NCBI RefSeq assembly: GCF_015476545.1
Contig: NZ_JADMKV010000019.1
Location: 1 to 64,000, forward strand
Direction of reading: 5' to 3'
Length of the DNA: 64,000 nucleotides
Source of the DNA: Methylobacter sp. BlB1
GTDB lineage: Bacteria; Pseudomonadota; Gammaproteobacteria; Methylococcales; Methylomonadaceae
Each line of letters starts with the position of its first letter. The first letter of the stretch is position 1. A model generated the notes under the pieces. The model searched no databases, was not told where the DNA came from, and worked only from the letters and a program-made list of their open reading frames with translations. Below are positions 37,405-46,545 of the stretch, in pieces. Both the position numbers and the translations under genes were made by a program.

Positions 37405-39609
37405 TTAACAATTAGTGTTTGATTTTGTGATTGTAATGTTCTTAGTTGCATTTCCGCTCACATTGCCCAGATCGATGAGCAAACTTCCGTTTAGCGATGT
37501 AGTTGCGCCATCGGACAGTTGGTGTTTCTTGTTGCCATTACCCGCTGAACAGGTAGGGCTGATGGCAACGGTGAGATGGTTATCGCCGCTGGGAACAATG
37601 CAGCTATAGGTTGGAGCCATGCCCGCACTGTGTCCTCCGGTCAATGTGCAAGCTCCCATGTTGGTATCAACAGCTACCGTGACCGTTGTTAAATTATCAA
37701 CTTTATCCTCAATACTTATAGATCCGCTGATGGTATAGGTCGGGACGTCATTCGCAACAAAAGGCCCCGGAACTGTGATCGTCGTACCTGACGCCCCCGT
37801 CAGGGTCACTGCTTGCGTGGCAGGCTCTACCGCTGCGCTTATTACTGAGGTCGTCGCTGTCAGCGTGGCAGTAGTGGGATCTGCTGCAGTCACAGTACAG
37901 TTATAAGTGTAATTGCCGTCGCCATTAGGCGTTGTAGGGCACTGAATGCCTGACGGATCAAGCGAGATTGAAACTGAACCTGCCGCTGCACCCATAATAA
38001 TTCCCGTAACGGTATAAGTCGGGTTGTTCGAAGGTGTAAACGATAAGGTACAGCCGCTTGCCGTATCCAGCGAGAAGCTGCAATTCTGCGTTTCGCCATT
38101 ATAGCTGCCACTGACGGTGAGCGATGTCTCAGCCGTGGTAACGTAGCAGGTGTAGGCAGTCGTTGTGGCCGTGCAATTACCACCGAGCACAGTGACAGTC
38201 GGCGCGCTGTTGGCATTCTCTACCGTGCCGGCCACCGTATAGCTCGTGGCAGTACTGCCTACGCAATAACTGGTATCATTAGCAGGATCAAAGACATTGT
38301 TATCCGTAATATCGCGCTGAATATTTTTAGATGCCAGCTTAAATCCACCAATAGCAGTTGCTTGTGCAGTGCACTCATTGTGCATGCCTTTTGCGTTTTG
38401 CTGGCCATTGACGATTAAAAAGTCATGACAACTGTACGGCTTGTTTATGCCCTCATTAAGGCCATTATTGCGCGTATAGTAATTTCTTGCCGTATCAAGC
38501 GTTGTAGCAGTCCCTGCCAGCTCTTCTGCAAAGCAGACATTTTTGCCATTAGGAGCAACGCCCAGCAACCCCACTTTGCCGCGCCAGCCGCCGGGGCCGA
38601 CCTTGGCTGCACTAAAAGTGGGACTAGGACATTCCGTAACAGGCACTGTGCCACTTACTGCGGTGCCGGCTGGGCCAAATTTACAGTTGCCGCCAACGTA
38701 ACATACATAAGGCGCGCTTTTAGCTCCGTCTATCGGATCAAAAACGCAATAGGTGCCGCTTTCCGTCGCATTAAAAGTAAATAAATTGACATCCAGCAGT
38801 GTCGCACTGTTATTAGCATCGGTCGCCGCTGAATGAACAATGCCTCTGATCGGAATAATAACGCCGCCATTGAAACGGATTTTCGGAATGCAGTAACTGG
38901 TAGCCACTGTAGATTTCTCAAACAGTTCAATCGCTTCGTCACCGACCGCGCCGTCTCTATCGACACGGCGAGTATATAAGTCGTGTTCAAAAGGCGTTAA
39001 AATACCACAGCTATATACCCGGGCAGCTTTCGTACCGCTGGCGCCAACCAGATATTTTTTGCCATTGTAGTCATAAATGCTGTTTGGTGTTTGCGCTTGA
39101 GGAAGATCTATGATCTCCGGATCAATTTCCTCTGAGGAATTGGCATTCGTGCTGGGGTCGTCAGTATCAACACCGCTGTTTTGCCCTTGAGCGCCAATCC
39201 CTGATGCCCACACATCTTCAAACGCCACGACGCTTTGCACGACCACCTGCCCTTTGGCCCAACTGCAGGTTGCGCTGATTTGTTTCCGGGCGGGACCGGT
39301 CAGGTCCTGCACGACCCAACCTCGGCTGAAGGTTTCGTTCGTGCCTGTAATAGTCTCGTTTGCGGCTGAAGATGCAATCGCATCATAGCCTGATGCGCCT
39401 GTTTTTTCGATCCTGTCCCTGAGTTCCTCGATCTTGGTGTCGCAGAGCGCTTTGGCTTCCGCGCGGGTTTTATTCAAACCGCTGCCATTCATCAGGTCGC
39501 CTTGCAGGGACGCGATCGCCAGCAGGCCCACGGCAACGACCACAGTGGTAATCAATACTTCTATCAGGCCGATACCGGTGCTGTTTTTTATCGGGTTAAT
39601 TGATTTCAT
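37405..39609 (-). CDS. pilV: Giant PilV-type minor pilin with three C-terminal beta repeats
   Basis: A 734-residue prepilin-like protein, three to four times the usual PilV length. The class III signal STG|IGLIEVLI is cut after G12 and has E at +5 (E17), followed by the hydrophobic helix of type IV pilins. Residues 45-450 form a Cys-containing globular region. Then come three tandem, diverged beta domains (about 457-529, 531-622 and 624-734), each opening Y-T-[VI]-x-G and containing a cysteine pair with a Y-x-C-x-V strand. These could be Ig-like adhesive modules. It is last in the order fimT, pilW, pilX, pilV. Confidence 0.82.
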   Translation of the reverse strand: MKSINPIKNSTGIGLIEVLITTVVVAVGLLAIASLQGDLMNGSGLNKTRAEAKALCDTKIEELRDRIEKTGASGYDAIASSAANETITGTNETFSRGWVVQDLTGPARKQISATCSWAKGQVVVQSVVAFEDVWASGIGAQGQNSGVDTDDPSTNANSSEEIDPEIIDLPQAQTPNSIYDYNGKKYLVGASGTKAARVYSCGILTPFEHDLYTRRVDRDGAVGDEAIELFEKSTVATSYCIPKIRFNGGVIIPIRGIVHSAATDANNSATLLDVNLFTFNATESGTYCVFDPIDGAKSAPYVCYVGGNCKFGPAGTAVSGTVPVTECPSPTFSAAKVGPGGWRGKVGLLGVAPNGKNVCFAEELAGTATTLDTARNYYTRNNGLNEGINKPYSCHDFLIVNGQQNAKGMHNECTAQATAIGGFKLASKNIQRDITDNNVFDPANDTSYCVGSTATSYTVAGTVENANSAPTVTVLGGNCTATTTAYTCYVTTAETSLTVSGSYNGETQNCSFSLDTASGCTLSFTPSNNPTYTVTGIIMGAAAGSVSISLDPSGIQCPTTPNGDGNYTYNCTVTAADPTTATLTATTSVISAAVEPATQAVTLTGASGTTITVPGPFVANDVPTYTISGSISIEDKVDNLTTVTVAVDTNMGACTLTGGHSAGMAPTYSCIVPSGDNHLTVAISPTCSAGNGNKKHQLSDGATTSLNGSLLIDLGNVSGNATKNITITKSNTNC

Positions 39610-39634
39610 TGCTGTATCCTGTTTAATTTATTGA

Positions 39635-40951
39635 TTACCAATCTTTCCATGAACCCGGAACAATCATGCCGGTACCCACTATAAACGGCGGCGCCTGATC
39701 GTCTCCTCCTATAGGCACATAAACCAGCTTCAAAGTACCGCCACCGCCGCTGGATGAGTTGCTCTCGCCTATCACGGAACCTTTTACAAGCGCGCCGCCG
39801 GCTATATGTATTCCTCCTGTTATATAAATCACGCCATAAACAGCCGCGCCCCCGTTTAAAGTTAAATCGCCATCGACGACTAAGATCGAAGGATTGGTGG
39901 GGGTTCCGACTGTATCGCCGGCATTCAGCGTAAGATTTCCGTCCATCCAGATAATCCCGGTCATGCCATTGGGGTTTGTTACTCCCGCCGCATTGGGTAG
40001 TTTTTGATTAACGTTTTCAGCCGCCTTCATGAGCTGGGTCCTGGTCAGCGCAAAGAACATATCAAAAAATTGATCTGCGGTTTTACTGGATAAGGTCGCG
40101 TCATCGGTGATGATATCGATGCCCGCGCCGGCCGCGTTATTGGATACCATTTGCGTGTTCGGGCCGGGGTTTTCGGGGTCGCCGCACGGCCCCACTTCAC
40201 AGTCACTGTTTAACTCGGCCTTGGTGTAATCGCTGGTTTCTGTATTTGACGGCCTTAAATAAGTGGCAAAAGCCGCGCCGCTGATGTCATTGGGTCCTCC
40301 TGTCCAGATGCTGCTGTTGGTGTAGCGGTTAATGATTGTCGCATTACCGAATACGCCCACCGAAGCCTTGCTGACGAACGGCTGTTTGGGGCCGTCGCCG
40401 TTATCAAAAATATCAAAAGTGCCCATGCATTGGGTTACCGTGCGAACGGCGGTGCCATCGTCGCTCCAGCCTTTGGCGGTCACCAGGGCGCGAGTCATGT
40501 TTTTTCCTAACGTTCCAAAGCAGTCGCCATCCCCATCACTGTCTATCGTCTTGGAAGCATCGGCCTGGCAGTCGCAGGCATTGTCATCGCTGTTGTCGAA
40601 ATAAAACTGTGCGGAGGTGGTTTGCGTGCCGGCGGTCAGATCATCAGGATCAAGAGAAAATGGCGAGGCGCTGGTGTAATCAACTAACCCATCAGCCCCG
40701 GCGGCGCCTGTATCGTTATCTATTTGATCCAGCCCGCCGGTCATAAAATAAGCCTCTGCCTGATTCATGGCCGCACTGGCCGCCGCCGTCGCCTGACTGG
40801 TACGGTAATTGTCGGCGGTGACTTTGGTTTCTACGAGCACTTCTTTGGAAGTGAGCAAAATGACAAGGGTGATACTGATCAACAACACGAGGGCCGTTAA
40901 TAAACTTGCGGCGCCCTGCTGGCTCTTGAATCTGTGCGTTATCGTTTTCAT
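39635..40951 (-). CDS. pilX: PilX-type minor pilin/assembly protein
   Basis: A 438-residue protein with the PilX N-terminus, SQQG|AASLLTALVLL (cleavage after G13), and a single membrane helix to about residue 36. The middle holds a Cys-rich acidic segment (CDCQADASKTIDSDGDGDCFG). The C-terminal third resembles a bactofilin-like or polymer-forming beta helix (LTLNAGDT...ILVVDGDLTLNGGAAVYGVIYITGGIHIAGGALVKGSVIG). PilX takes part in priming pilus assembly. It starts 18 bases after the pilW stop and precedes pilV by 25. Confidence 0.82.
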   Translation of the reverse strand: MKTITHRFKSQQGAASLLTALVLLISITLVILLTSKEVLVETKVTADNYRTSQATAAASAAMNQAEAYFMTGGLDQIDNDTGAAGADGLVDYTSASPFSLDPDDLTAGTQTTSAQFYFDNSDDNACDCQADASKTIDSDGDGDCFGTLGKNMTRALVTAKGWSDDGTAVRTVTQCMGTFDIFDNGDGPKQPFVSKASVGVFGNATIINRYTNSSIWTGGPNDISGAAFATYLRPSNTETSDYTKAELNSDCEVGPCGDPENPGPNTQMVSNNAAGAGIDIITDDATLSSKTADQFFDMFFALTRTQLMKAAENVNQKLPNAAGVTNPNGMTGIIWMDGNLTLNAGDTVGTPTNPSILVVDGDLTLNGGAAVYGVIYITGGIHIAGGALVKGSVIGESNSSSGGGGTLKLVYVPIGGDDQAPPFIVGTGMIVPGSWKDW

Positions 40952-40969
40952 GAAGGTTCCCTTGATTCT

Positions 40970-41752
40970 CTATGGCTGTCTGAAGATATGATCGTTTCTG
41001 ACTTTAACCGTACTGCTCAGGGTCTTGGTAACAGTCGGATCAGCATCCAGCGCGCCCGTTAAGTGAATATCAACCACGCGTTTTACGGAAATGTAATCGC
41101 CTGCATTGGCTACGGTGCAGGTTACGCCGGTATTGGGCGCAGCGCCTGTGGTAATGTTCAGGCAGCGCGAAGTGCCGTCCAATGCGGGCAAAGCGGGGTT
41201 AACATTCGCGACGGCCGCCTGCGCCGCCATGGCAACGAAACTGAATTGAAGATTGGTGATGTTCAGCTGATTGCCTTCTATAAATCCATCCCAATTGTCA
41301 TCGGGATTGGCGCAATCGGTAGTGTTAGCGCCCCCCGAGCGCATTTGGATGGAATTGTTGGTAAATCTGAATCCATAAAATTCGCTGGCATCGACCGCGC
41401 CATTATTGTTTGCATCGTAACTATATAAAATGCAATTGCCGCCGATTATGTTTAATCGGGTTGCAGCGGCGGTAAAGGGGTTGGGATCATTGACGGGAGC
41501 GCCGCCATTGGCCACATACGCTATATGCCAGTTGTTGATTACCGCGCCGCGCCAGTAGCCCGCGCGCTTGATATCGTTGACCATGATCGTCATGACCGAT
41601 TCCAGATCATGATTGAGACGCACCGACCTGACAGTATCGGTACTGCTTCTGACCGTGGCGATGTAAATGGCAATGGTTGCCCCCACAATGATCAACCCCA
41701 GCAATAAGGCAATCATTATCTCGATGAGCGTAAAACCGGATTGTTTTTTCAT
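40970..41752 (-). CDS. pilW: PilW-type minor pilin
   Basis: A 260-residue prepilin with signal MKKQSG|FTLIEIMIALLLG. The ATG at 41752 follows GGAGG and matches the family start; a longer frame adds 17 unsupported residues. Glu at +5 of the mature protein is present. PilW helps initiate pilus assembly at the tip. The order between fimT and pilX fits the minor pilin operons of Pseudomonas and relatives. Confidence 0.88.
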   Translation of the reverse strand: MKKQSGFTLIEIMIALLLGLIIVGATIAIYIATVRSSTDTVRSVRLNHDLESVMTIMVNDIKRAGYWRGAVINNWHIAYVANGGAPVNDPNPFTAAATRLNIIGGNCILYSYDANNNGAVDASEFYGFRFTNNSIQMRSGGANTTDCANPDDNWDGFIEGNQLNITNLQFSFVAMAAQAAVANVNPALPALDGTSRCLNITTGAAPNTGVTCTVANAGDYISVKRVVDIHLTGALDADPTVTKTLSSTVKVRNDHIFRQP

Positions 41753-41768
41753 GTCGGCTTCCTCCTGA

Positions 41769-42341
41769 TCAGCAATTCGGGTATCCGGTCGAACCTTGTT
41801 CATTACAGATTCTTACGCGTCCAACGGGCGCTACGACCACCTTTACTTCATAATTGGATGAAATCATTTCCACACTTCCATGGCTTAAGCTGTTATTGCT
41901 TCTTCTCGCTTCACCGCGTCGAAAATCGAATTCTGCTACGGTTTCAGGCGCGCTAAAAAAATCAGGATCATCCATTGTGGTTCCGGCATACTGTGCGCTG
42001 CTTACGGTTTTTAAATTGCAATTGGCAGTGGCTGCGGCGGGGCACCCATGGCTGACATGCTGAAGAGCGCATGCGCTGCCGGCAGCAGCAGGCGGTATGT
42101 AGATCTGGTAAGACCAATTGGCGCCTTCGGTAAAAGAAGCCCGGAGATTGCAGCTTTGCTTTATGGATTCGGCGCGCATCCATTGCAAGTCGGATTTCAA
42201 CCCTTCAGCCGCCTGTTTCAGCCGGTTCCGTGCAAGCATGTCTCGGTAAGAAGGCACAGCCAGCGCCGCAATAATGCCCATGATGGCAATAACTATCATC
42301 AGTTCAATCAGCGAGAAGCCTGAACTCCCTAATTTTTTCAT
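41769..42341 (-). CDS. fimT: FimT/FimU (GspH-like) minor pilin
   Basis: A 190-residue prepilin with [22 protein letters not shown] (cleavage after G8, E at +5) and the GspH-domain pattern [34 protein letters not shown]. Several cysteines in the C-terminal half may form disulfides. FimT-type minor pilins prime pilus assembly and in some bacteria bind DNA during uptake; comM further along the window is another competence-linked gene. First gene of the operon, divergent from pilE. Confidence 0.85.
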   Translation of the reverse strand: MKKLGSSGFSLIELMIVIAIMGIIAALAVPSYRDMLARNRLKQAAEGLKSDLQWMRAESIKQSCNLRASFTEGANWSYQIYIPPAAAGSACALQHVSHGCPAAATANCNLKTVSSAQYAGTTMDDPDFFSAPETVAEFDFRRGEARRSNNSLSHGSVEMISSNYEVKVVVAPVGRVRICNEQGSTGYPNC

Positions 42342-42442
42342 ATCTGATCCCCTTTTTTTGTTTGTGGTAAGTATAGATGGGTATCGGTTTTTGGCAGGAG
42401 CGCCGGATGCCGCTTATCGGCTGAATTGGAACGCTAATCGGC

Positions 42443-42458
42443 TGGCCTTCATGACGCG
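42443..42458 (+). promoter_or_regulatory. Possible sigma-54 promoter of pilE
   Basis: TGGCCTTCATGACGC has GG and GC elements separated by exactly ten bases and lies about 58 bases before the pilE ATG. Major pilin genes are often sigma-54/PilR dependent. The match to TGGCACG-N4-TTGC is only partial, so this is tentative. Confidence 0.35.
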
Positions 42459-42515
42459 GGCAAATATGGCCGGTTATGCTATTCTTAATGAAATAAAAAT
42501 TTAAAAGGAGAATCA

Positions 42516-42926
42516 ATGAAGACGTTTAAACGATTTGACGGATTTACTCTGATAGAATTGGTGATAGTGGTGGCTATTATCGGTATTCTTGCGGCAATTG
42601 CTTATCCTTCCTATACCGAATACGTGACACGCGCCAAGCGCTCAGACGGGAAGGCGGGATTGTTGCAAGTGCAATTGGCCGAAGAGAAATGGCGGGCCAA
42701 TCATGCAGCTTACACGACCGATTTGACCAATGCCGGATTAAACCTTGGCACTTCTTCGCCCGACGGCAAATATACGATCAGCATCACCGCTGCCGATGCC
42801 AATGGCTATACCGCTGCGGCCACGCCTACATTCACCGATGCAAAATGCAACGTTCTCGGCATCAATCAAGCCGACGTCAAAACCGTGTCAGGCACCGACT
42901 CTGTTGCAAATTGCTGGGGTAAATAA
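42516..42926 (+). CDS. pilE: Type IV pilin, PilE/PilA-like
   Basis: A 136-residue prepilin. The leader MKTFKRFDG is cut before [21 protein letters not shown] at +5 is present. Two C-terminal cysteines (KCNVLG and NCWGK) can form the D-region disulfide. AAAAGGAGAATCA precedes the ATG. The length and the [17 protein letters not shown] segment match PilE-like minor or major pilins encoded beside fimT-pilX clusters. A pilY1 gene, usually present in such clusters, is not here. Confidence 0.9.
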   Translation: MKTFKRFDGFTLIELVIVVAIIGILAAIAYPSYTEYVTRAKRSDGKAGLLQVQLAEEKWRANHAAYTTDLTNAGLNLGTSSPDGKYTISITAADANGYTAAATPTFTDAKCNVLGINQADVKTVSGTDSVANCWGK

Positions 42927-42952
42927 TTCTTTCCTATACCGATTTACTTGAC

Positions 42953-43438
42953 ATGACTGATCAACAACATTGTCTTTGCGGCTCCGGCCTCGATTATGCC
43001 GAATGCTGCGGCCAGTATCACCGCGGTGAAAAAGTCGCGCCCACCGCCGAAGCGCTGATGCGTTCGCGTTTTACCGCTTACGCCCGACAGGATGAAGCTT
43101 ATTTGCTGGCGACCTGGGATGCGAACACACGGCCGGCGGCGGTCGACTTTTCTAGGGAAAAAGCCGAATGGCAAAGACTGGAGATCGTCGGCACTAAAAA
43201 AGGCGGCCTTAAGGACAGCAAGGGGATCGTGGAATTTAAGGCCTATTTTCTGCAGGATGGCGAGGAGCATGTGATGAACGAAGCCAGCCGCTTTGTCCGG
43301 AACGACGGCCGCTGGTTTTACCTCGACGGCATCGTGAAATCGATAGGCAAGGTCGGGCTGCAGACCAATCAGGGCAAGAATGCGCCATGCCCCTGCGGCA
43401 GCGGCAAGAAATTCAAGCGCTGCTGCGGCGCTGACTGA
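42953..43438 (+). CDS. YchJ-family (UPF0225) protein with SEC-C motif
   Basis: A 161-residue cytosolic protein with a Cys-rich N-terminus (CLCGSGLDYAECCGQYH) and a C-terminal SEC-C zinc motif (APCPCGSGKKFKRCCG) flanking an NTF2-like core. The pattern matches the YchJ family, of unknown function. SEC-C motifs bind zinc and, in SecA, contact SecB or ribosomes. It lies 26 bases after pilE on the same strand, possibly by chance. Confidence 0.85.
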   Translation: MTDQQHCLCGSGLDYAECCGQYHRGEKVAPTAEALMRSRFTAYARQDEAYLLATWDANTRPAAVDFSREKAEWQRLEIVGTKKGGLKDSKGIVEFKAYFLQDGEEHVMNEASRFVRNDGRWFYLDGIVKSIGKVGLQTNQGKNAPCPCGSGKKFKRCCGAD

Positions 43439-43451
43439 TCCGGCCGATTTC

Positions 43452-43527
43452 GTAGGGTACGCACCGCGTACCTTCTGAGGTTTGGTTCACCGAAAAAATT
43501 CAGAATGGTACGCAATGCGTACCCTAC
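43452..43527. repeat. Inverted doublet of GGTACGC-family palindromes
   Basis: Two palindromes, GGTACGC-ACC-GCGTACC (43456-43472) and GGTACGC-AAT-GCGTACC (43507-43523), face each other. The outer flanks GTAGGGTACGC and GCGTACCCTAC are themselves complementary, so the whole 76 bases resemble a BIME-type doublet. It sits in the convergent space between the YchJ gene and the dehydrogenase gene. Confidence 0.75.
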
Positions 43528-44385
43528 TCAAGACTTGTTTTTCAGCCGATACAGCGCCGAAATATCCTCATCTCCAAGCCCCGCCGCCATCAATTGCTCG
43601 TAGTCGGCCAGCGTCATGTCGATCATCGTGGTCGATGCGCCGATCTGCCGGGCCATGGCCTGGCAGATTTTCAGATCCTTGTGATGCAGTGCCAGCTTGA
43701 AGCCCGGCGCGAAAGTGCCGCGCGTCATGGTAGGGCCGCGATGCTGAAGAAACCAATTGCCGGCCGCGCCGCCGGAGATGACCTCGATGACCTTGTCCAT
43801 CGGCAGGCCCTGTGCCTGCCCGAAGGCCAGCGCCTCGGTCACGGCCTGATTGATGCCGGCGGCCATGATCTGATTGACGGCTTTCGTATTCTGACCCGCG
43901 CCGGTCGGGCCCATGTGCATGATGCGGCTCGCCATGGCCGCCAGCACCGGACGGACTTTTTCCAGGGCATCGGCGTCGCCGCCTATCATCATGGCCAGCG
44001 TGCCTTTGTTGGCGCCTTCGACGCCGCCCGATACCGGCGCATCGAGGAAGGCGGCCTGTTTTTCGGCCAGTATCGCGACGGCTTTCCTGGCCGTCTCGCT
44101 GCTGACCGTGGACATATCGACGACGACCGATCCGGGCTTGATGGTGGCAGCGACGGCATTGACGACATCCAGCACATCCTGATCGGCGGAAACGCAGATC
44201 AGCACGGCATCGACATCAGCCGCCAGTGCCTGGGGCGTTGCATAAGCGGTTACGCCCAGACCTTCGGCCAGACTTTGCGCCGTTGCCGCCGTGCGATTAT
44301 AAACGGCCGTCAGATAGCCCGCCTTGGCGAGATTTCCGGCCATGCCGGCGCCCATCGCGCCGAGTCCGATCATGCCTGCTTTCAT
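43528..44385 (-). CDS. Beta-hydroxyacid dehydrogenase (3-hydroxyisobutyrate/tartronate-semialdehyde reductase type)
   Basis: A 286-residue NAD(P)-dependent enzyme. The Rossmann motif GLGAMGAGMAGNL (residues 7-19) opens the protein, the substrate loop DAPVSGGVEGA (115-125) follows, and the catalytic lysine is K168 (GAGQNTKAVNQ). The ATG at 44385 follows GGAG; an upstream extension would run into a repeat. Substrate among 3-hydroxyisobutyrate, tartronate semialdehyde or related hydroxy acids cannot be decided. Both flanks are repeat doublets, so the gene sits in an isolated cassette. Confidence 0.85.
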   Translation of the reverse strand: MKAGMIGLGAMGAGMAGNLAKAGYLTAVYNRTAATAQSLAEGLGVTAYATPQALAADVDAVLICVSADQDVLDVVNAVAATIKPGSVVVDMSTVSSETARKAVAILAEKQAAFLDAPVSGGVEGANKGTLAMMIGGDADALEKVRPVLAAMASRIMHMGPTGAGQNTKAVNQIMAAGINQAVTEALAFGQAQGLPMDKVIEVISGGAAGNWFLQHRGPTMTRGTFAPGFKLALHHKDLKICQAMARQIGASTTMIDMTLADYEQLMAAGLGDEDISALYRLKNKS

Positions 44386-44399
44386 GTTACCGCTCCAGT

Positions 44400-44620
44400 T
44401 GTACGCATCGCGTACCATTTTCAAAACGTTGTCAGTGCATCAAATCCAGGGAAGGTACGCGGTGCGTACCCTACTGCCGGGCGTGGCATGTTGCCGCGCC
44501 CGAAACATTTGCATTGATTAAATGTAGCCGCCTGGCTCAGACAGCTCTGAAATGTTAGGAACGGGGTTACAAACCCCGTCCCGCTTGAATCCAGGGAAGG
44601 TACGCGATGCGTACCCTACG
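44400..44620. repeat. Three GGTACGC-family palindromes and a hairpin upstream of the dehydrogenase
   Basis: Palindromes at 44401-44416, 44454-44470 and 44599-44615 share the GGTACGC-N3-GCGTACC core. The last two share about 30 bases including an upstream AATCCAGGGAA and a downstream CTAC. The hairpin ACGGGGTT-ACA-AACCCCGT (44561-44579) resembles the pilin-operon terminator stem. The speA 3' end lies just beyond. Confidence 0.75.
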
Positions 44621-44625
44621 TTCAG

Positions 44626-46473
44626 TTAGCGCTCCAGGTAGGTATAGGCCGCCAGGCCCGCTACCAGCTCTTTCTCGTAGTCCTGCCGCTCCTGTTCGCT
44701 GACAGGGCTCCTGGCCAGCTTTTCACGATAGGCGGCTTTCAGTTCCTCGGGACAGATATGAACGTAATCCAGCAGATCGCCGACATGCTCGCCTTCAAGC
44801 AGATCGTAAAAATGATACCCGCTGTCGTCGAGCTCGATATTGATCGAGTGCGTATCGCCGAACAGGTTGTGCATATCGCCGAGGATTTCCTGGTAGGCAC
44901 CCAACATGAAGAAGCCGATCAGGTACGGTTCCTTGCAGTCGATTTCGTGCAGCGCCAGTGTCGTTTCGATGTTCTGCCCATCGATGTACTGATCGATGCG
45001 GCCGTCCGAATCGCAGGTCAGATCCTGGAGCACGGCGCGCCGCGAAGGCCGCTCGTCCAGCCGGTGTATGGGCATGATCGGGAAGATCTGCTCGATGCCC
45101 CAGATGTCGGGCATGGACTGGAACAGCGAGAAGTTGCAGAACACCTTGTCGGCCAGCTTCTCGCTCAGCTCCTGCAATATCGTGGCTTCGCTCTGGCTTT
45201 TCGGATTCAGGCTGTTTTTAATCTGCTGGCAGATGACCGCATAGTCGTTCTCGGCCTGGGCCAATTCTACGATGCTCAGCTTATCCTGATTGAACTGCGC
45301 GCGGGCTTCCGACAGCGCGAATTGCGCGTCATGGTAACGCTCGACGATGTTCTGCCCGTTGGCCAGAGGCTGTTTGGCCGAGTCATTGGTATAGGCCGAT
45401 TCGATATCGGTCACGTTAGTGATCAGGACGGCATGATGGGCCGTGATCGCGCGGCCTGATTCGGTGATGATGTCGGGCTGCGGCACCTGCTTCTCGGCGC
45501 AGATTTCGGCGAAGCTGCGTACGATGTTCTGCGCATATTCATCCATGCTGTAATTGATCGATGACTCGCGCCGCGACCGGCTGCCGTCGTAATCGACGCC
45601 GAGGCCGCCGCCGGCATCGATGATTTTTACGGGAGCCCCCTGGCGGTGCAGTTCGACGTAGAATTGCCCGGCTTCTTTCAGCGCGACCTTGATGTCGTGG
45701 ATGTTGGCGATCTGCGAACCCATGTGAAAATGCATGAGCTTGAGGGTATCGAGCAGTTCCGCTTGTTTGAGGCGCTCGATCAATCCCAGCACTTCATTGG
45801 CATGAAAGCCGAATTTGGATTTCTCGCCGCCGCTGTTCTGCCATTTGCCGGCGCTGATGCTGGCCAGCCGGATGCGCACACCCAGTTGCGGCCTGACGTT
45901 CAACCGCGCGGCTTCCTCGATGATCAGTTCCAGTTCGGAAGGCTTTTCAATGACCAGAAACAGGTTCAGCCCCATTTTCAGGCCGATCAGCGCCAGGCGG
46001 ATATAAGCCCGATCCTTGTAGCCATTGCAGATCACGACAGATTGCGTCGATAGCGCCATGATGGCCAGCAGCTCCGGCTTACTGCCCGCTTCCAGCCCGA
46101 CATTATCGGAAGCCAGAATGCCCTCGACGACTTTGCGCTGCTGGTTGACCTTGATCGGGTAGACGGGCGTGTAGCGGCCCTGGTAATCATTGTTGACACA
46201 GGCTTTCTCGAAGGCGGCCTGCAGGCGCCGGACGCGGTCTTTGAGGATGTCGGTAAAGCGCACCAGGACCGGCAGGGACAGATTCTTGTCCTTGAGCGAA
46301 CCGGCGATTTCATACAGATCGATTTCGACGGCTTTATCGGAGCTCGGCCTTACGCAGACGTGCCCTTCGGCATTGATCGCAAAGTAACCGTCGCCCCAGT
46401 TTTGTATACCGTAGGTCTGCGCCGAATCCTCGATAGTCCACGTCTTTGAATCACTTAAATACAACTTTTTCAC
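44626..46473 (-). CDS. speA: Biosynthetic arginine decarboxylase
   Basis: A 615-residue PLP enzyme converting arginine to agmatine, the first step of the arginine route to putrescine. The cofactor lysine is K108 (PVYPIKVNQQ). The phosphate-binding glycine stretch DAGGGLGVDYDGS lies near residues 287-299, and the catalytic cysteine region TCDSDGRIDQY is intact. The length fits the SpeA family. It is divergent from speE with 72 bases between start codons, so the two polyamine genes may share control. No agmatinase gene is adjacent. Confidence 0.95.
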   Translation of the reverse strand: MKKLYLSDSKTWTIEDSAQTYGIQNWGDGYFAINAEGHVCVRPSSDKAVEIDLYEIAGSLKDKNLSLPVLVRFTDILKDRVRRLQAAFEKACVNNDYQGRYTPVYPIKVNQQRKVVEGILASDNVGLEAGSKPELLAIMALSTQSVVICNGYKDRAYIRLALIGLKMGLNLFLVIEKPSELELIIEEAARLNVRPQLGVRIRLASISAGKWQNSGGEKSKFGFHANEVLGLIERLKQAELLDTLKLMHFHMGSQIANIHDIKVALKEAGQFYVELHRQGAPVKIIDAGGGLGVDYDGSRSRRESSINYSMDEYAQNIVRSFAEICAEKQVPQPDIITESGRAITAHHAVLITNVTDIESAYTNDSAKQPLANGQNIVERYHDAQFALSEARAQFNQDKLSIVELAQAENDYAVICQQIKNSLNPKSQSEATILQELSEKLADKVFCNFSLFQSMPDIWGIEQIFPIMPIHRLDERPSRRAVLQDLTCDSDGRIDQYIDGQNIETTLALHEIDCKEPYLIGFFMLGAYQEILGDMHNLFGDTHSINIELDDSGYHFYDLLEGEHVGDLLDYVHICPEELKAAYREKLARSPVSEQERQDYEKELVAGLAAYTYLER

Positions 46474-46545
46474 TCCATTCCGCCTAAATACGACAGAATT
46501 CTAATATAATATTGATTTGTTTATTCGTTTTTAGGAACACAGATA

